Shown: piece after piece, positions 61,600 to 64,000 of the stretch
Layout: each line of letters opens with the position of its first letter
How positions within the stretch are numbered: the first letter of the stretch is position 1
NCBI RefSeq assembly: GCF_900590885.1
Contig: NZ_UUON01000011.1
Span: forward strand, 1 to 64,000
DNA: 64,000 nucleotides
Origin: Pseudomonas viridiflava
GTDB lineage: Bacteria; Pseudomonadota; Gammaproteobacteria; Pseudomonadales; Pseudomonadaceae
Direction: 5' to 3'
Program-made: the position numbers and the translations under genes
Notes under the pieces: generated by a model
What the model was told of the DNA's origin: nothing
Databases searched by the model: none
What the model saw: the letters and a program-made list of their open reading frames with translations, nothing else

Positions 61600-63039
61600 A
61601 TGCGAGAAAAGTCGTCCGTCGACAGCCTGTTTTTAACACGTGCCGGTTTTGTTGAGTTCTTTGTTGTTTTCGTCAAGTTGATCCATGGCCTCTCTGCCAT
61701 CCTGCCGCCTCTGGTCCTGGTGATTTTCATCGACCCGTTGGACCCTGAGCTGCGCGCCCACTTCATCGGGCTGCTGGTATTTTTCGCGGTGCTGACCATC
61801 ATTCTGTTCCAGGCCCTGGGGATCTATTCCGAGGAGCTGTTCAGCAACCGCCTGCGCTTGAAAACCAAGGTCAAGGCCTGGTCGGCGGCGTTCTGCATCC
61901 TGCTGTTCATGTACCAGATCCTGCAGTTTTTCCCGCAATTGACCCCACGTAACCTGCTCGTCTGGTACTTCGCCAGCCTGGCCCTGTTCTGCCTCGAACG
62001 CCTGCTGATGCTGCGCCTGTACCGCAAGCTGATGCGCGCCGGCAAATACCTGCAGCGCACGGTGATCCTCGGCTTCACCGACACCGCCGTGCACGTCGCC
62101 GACCACCTGCAACGCAACGGCGATATCCGCTCCGGGCTGATCGGTTTTATCGACGACCGCACCGAGCGCATCCCCAAGGAACTGAGCAACCTGCCCTTGC
62201 TGGGCAACACCCGCGACCTGGAAAAGCTGATCCGCGGCCAGCAGGTCAATCAGGTGATGATCTGCCTGCCGTGGGCCGCCGAGCAGCGCATCCACGGGCT
62301 GGTCAACCGCCTGCGGCAGATGTCGGTCAACGTGATGCTGGTGCCCGACATGGCCGCCCTGCGCTACGGCCACAGCAAGATCACCGATGTCGGCGGCATC
62401 CTGATGTTCAACACCTCGCAACTGCCATTGCGCGGCTGGTCGCCGGTGATCAAGCGCCTGGAGGATTTGCTGCTCGCCAGCCTGGCGCTGGTGTGCCTGT
62501 CGCCGGTGATGGTGGCCACGGCGATTGCGATCAAGCTCGACTCCAAGGGCCCGATCCTGTTTCGCCAGAACCGCTACGGCTACAACGACAACGAAATCCG
62601 CGTGTTCAAGTTTCGCTCGATGTACACCGACCAGAGCGATTTCACCGCCGAACAACAAACCACCCGCAAAGACCCGCGCATCACCCGCGTGGGCCGCATC
62701 ATTCGCAAGACCAGCATCGACGAGCTGCCGCAGCTGTTCAATGTGTTGCTGGGCAACATGTCGATGGTCGGCCCGCGCCCGCATGCCACGGCGACCAAGG
62801 CCGCAGGCATTCCCTTCGAAGTGGCAGTGAGCGAATACAGCTCGCGCCACCGGGTGAAGCCGGGCATCACCGGCTGGGCGCAGATCAATGGTTACCGGGG
62901 TGAAACCGACACCCTGTTCAAGATCCAGAAACGTGTCGAATACGACCTCGAGTACATCTCCAAATGGTCGGTGTGGTTTGACTTGTACATCGTCTTCATG
63001 ACGGTCCCCGCCGTCCTTTCCACCAAGGAAGTCTATTGA
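61600..63039 (+). CDS. pslA: Undecaprenyl-phosphate glucose phosphotransferase, psl cluster
   Basis: A 479-residue polyprenyl-phosphate hexose-1-phosphate transferase starting Psl-type exopolysaccharide assembly. Four or five N-terminal helices, a CoA-binding-like middle domain ([18 protein letters not shown]), then the catalytic bacterial sugar transferase domain from about 285 ([74 protein letters not shown]). Length and order with the next gene (mannose-1-phosphate guanylyltransferase) identify pslA rather than wbaP or wcaJ. The stop shares one base with the pslB start (TGATG). Confidence 0.92.
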   Translation: MREKSSVDSLFLTRAGFVEFFVVFVKLIHGLSAILPPLVLVIFIDPLDPELRAHFIGLLVFFAVLTIILFQALGIYSEELFSNRLRLKTKVKAWSAAFCILLFMYQILQFFPQLTPRNLLVWYFASLALFCLERLLMLRLYRKLMRAGKYLQRTVILGFTDTAVHVADHLQRNGDIRSGLIGFIDDRTERIPKELSNLPLLGNTRDLEKLIRGQQVNQVMICLPWAAEQRIHGLVNRLRQMSVNVMLVPDMAALRYGHSKITDVGGILMFNTSQLPLRGWSPVIKRLEDLLLASLALVCLSPVMVATAIAIKLDSKGPILFRQNRYGYNDNEIRVFKFRSMYTDQSDFTAEQQTTRKDPRITRVGRIIRKTSIDELPQLFNVLLGNMSMVGPRPHATATKAAGIPFEVAVSEYSSRHRVKPGITGWAQINGYRGETDTLFKIQKRVEYDLEYISKWSVWFDLYIVFMTVPAVLSTKEVY

Positions 63040-64000
63040 TGAACACCCTCAACGGATTAATTCCCTGCATCATTTCCGGTGGGTCGGGCACGCGGCTGTG
63101 GCCGGTGTCCCGGCAGAACATGCCCAAGCCGTTCATGCGCATGCGCGACGGCCAGAGCCTGCTGCAAAAGACCTTCCAGCGCGCGGCCAAACTGCCCGGC
63201 GTGGAAAGCGTGTTGACGGTGACCAACCGCGACCTTCTGTTCCGCACCCTGGACGACTACCGTGGGGTCAACAAGGCCCATCTGCCGCTGGACCTGTTGC
63301 TGGAGCCCTTTGGCCGCAACACGGCGGCGGCGATTGCCGTGGCGGCGCTGCATGTGCAGGAGCATTTTGGCGGCGACGCGCAGTTGCTGGTGATGCCCGC
63401 CGACCACCTGATCCTCAATGAAGTGGCGTTCGCGGCGGCCGTGACCCAGGCCCGCGAGCTGGCCGAAGCCGGTTACCTGGTGACCTTCGGCATCCAGCCC
63501 GACCACCCGGAAACCGGCTTTGGCTATATCGAGCAAGGCGAGCCGTTGAGCCATGGCAACCGGGTCAAACGCTTCGTCGAGAAGCCCGACCTGGCCACCG
63601 CCCAGGGCTACCTGGACGGCGGCAAACACCTGTGGAACGCCGGCATGTTCTGCTTCAAGGCCAGCACCCTGGTGGACGAACTCAGCGCCCACGCCCCGGA
63701 TGTGCTGGCAGCTGCCCGCGCCGCGCTGGAACACAGCCAGAGCCTGCAGAACAAAACCTCGCGCCAGCGTGAACTGGAGCCAGAAGCCTTCGGCAGCGCG
63801 CCGGACATTTCCATCGACGTGGCGCTGATGGAAAAATCCGCGCAAGTCGCCGTGGTGCCCTGCGACATCGGCTGGAGCGACATCGGTTCCTGGGAAGCCC
63901 TGCGCCAACTCACCCCCAGCGACGCCCATGGCAACCAGGTCAATGGCGAAGCGATCTTGCATGACGTGCACAACTGCTACATCGACTCGCCCAAACGCGT
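63039..64000 (+). CDS. pslB: Mannose-1-phosphate guanylyltransferase/mannose-6-phosphate isomerase, 5' part
   Basis: Runs off the window; 320 residues visible of about 480 expected. Nucleotidyltransferase signature CIISGGSGTRLWPVSRQ, then PKPFMRM, EPFGRNTAAAIAVAA, VMPADHLI and FVEKPDLATA, WNAGMFCFKA. It makes GDP-mannose for Psl synthesis; the isomerase domain lies beyond the window. Translationally coupled to pslA. Other GDP-mannose enzymes such as AlgA are similar, but the position after pslA fixes the name. Confidence 0.9.
   Translation, partial: MNTLNGLIPCIISGGSGTRLWPVSRQNMPKPFMRMRDGQSLLQKTFQRAAKLPGVESVLTVTNRDLLFRTLDDYRGVNKAHLPLDLLLEPFGRNTAAAIAVAALHVQEHFGGDAQLLVMPADHLILNEVAFAAAVTQARELAEAGYLVTFGIQPDHPETGFGYIEQGEPLSHGNRVKRFVEKPDLATAQGYLDGGKHLWNAGMFCFKASTLVDELSAHAPDVLAAARAALEHSQSLQNKTSRQRELEPEAFGSAPDISIDVALMEKSAQVAVVPCDIGWSDIGSWEALRQLTPSDAHGNQVNGEAILHDVHNCYIDSPKR

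Noticed and set aside
1..64000. CRISPR arrays, tRNA or rRNA genes, insertion sequences, prophage
   Set aside because: No spaced direct repeats, cloverleaf-like or rRNA segments, transposase or phage structural genes were found on reading through. The repeated sequences are REP elements.

Overview
The window is chromosomal DNA of a Pseudomonas, most likely the P. fluorescens group. The evidence is the high GC with strong third-position bias, several copies of the REP palindrome typical of fluorescent pseudomonads, and typical pseudomonad loci (selD-mnmH, sstT, codBA, fecIRA, inhA, pslAB). No rRNA, tRNA, CRISPR array, insertion sequence or prophage was recognised.

Layout. 1-2180 is the AT-richer 3' end of an Rhs polymorphic-toxin locus: toxin tip, cognate immunity gene, then orphan tip/immunity remnants, one of them broken by a one-base frameshift. 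2340-16910 holds mostly core or metabolic genes: a lipoxygenase-like protein, a zinc-type HemB paralogue, PhzF-like and GST-like enzymes, a histidine phosphatase, a YraQ-type permease, selD-mnmH, TerC, NhaR, an MFS pump, SstT, a DUF1993 protein and YceH. 17220-22469 has small envelope and hypothetical proteins, a shikimate-dehydrogenase-like enzyme, an AI-2E-family transporter and TrhP. 22533-27981 has two chemoreceptors, each behind a FliA-type promoter, flanking a Na+/H+ antiporter-family gene. 28039-30630 is an operon of two PepSY proteins and a two-component system. 30789-37606 holds a patatin-like lipase, QueD, cytosine permease/deaminase, a DapF-like protein with both catalytic cysteines replaced by serine, and an MFS transporter.

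Two accessory regions stand out. At 37.6-40.2 kb three minus-strand genes each follow a sequence fitting the HrpL (hrp box) promoter consensus, in the right orientation. Two of the proteins share a repeated domain resembling the type III translocator/effector class, so this looks like an orphan type III secretion island. At 45.1-52.3 kb a tight minus-strand operon encodes a HAD phosphatase, a transaldolase-like enzyme, a sulfotransferase, an SDR, a saccharopine-dehydrogenase-like protein, an N-methyltransferase, an MFS exporter and an APS kinase, with a CGNR regulator downstream. I read it as a pathway for a sulfated, methylated small molecule that I cannot match to a known product.

The region between them is a ferric-citrate-type surface-signalling set (fecI-fecR-fecA). 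After the biosynthetic operon come an SDR/GH15 pair, a REP doublet, an alpha/beta hydrolase, a bacteriophytochrome kinase, a GlxA-type regulator divergent from isonitrile hydratase, and a LysE exporter. The window ends in the start of the psl exopolysaccharide operon (pslA, partial pslB), whose upstream region carries two near-consensus FleQ boxes.
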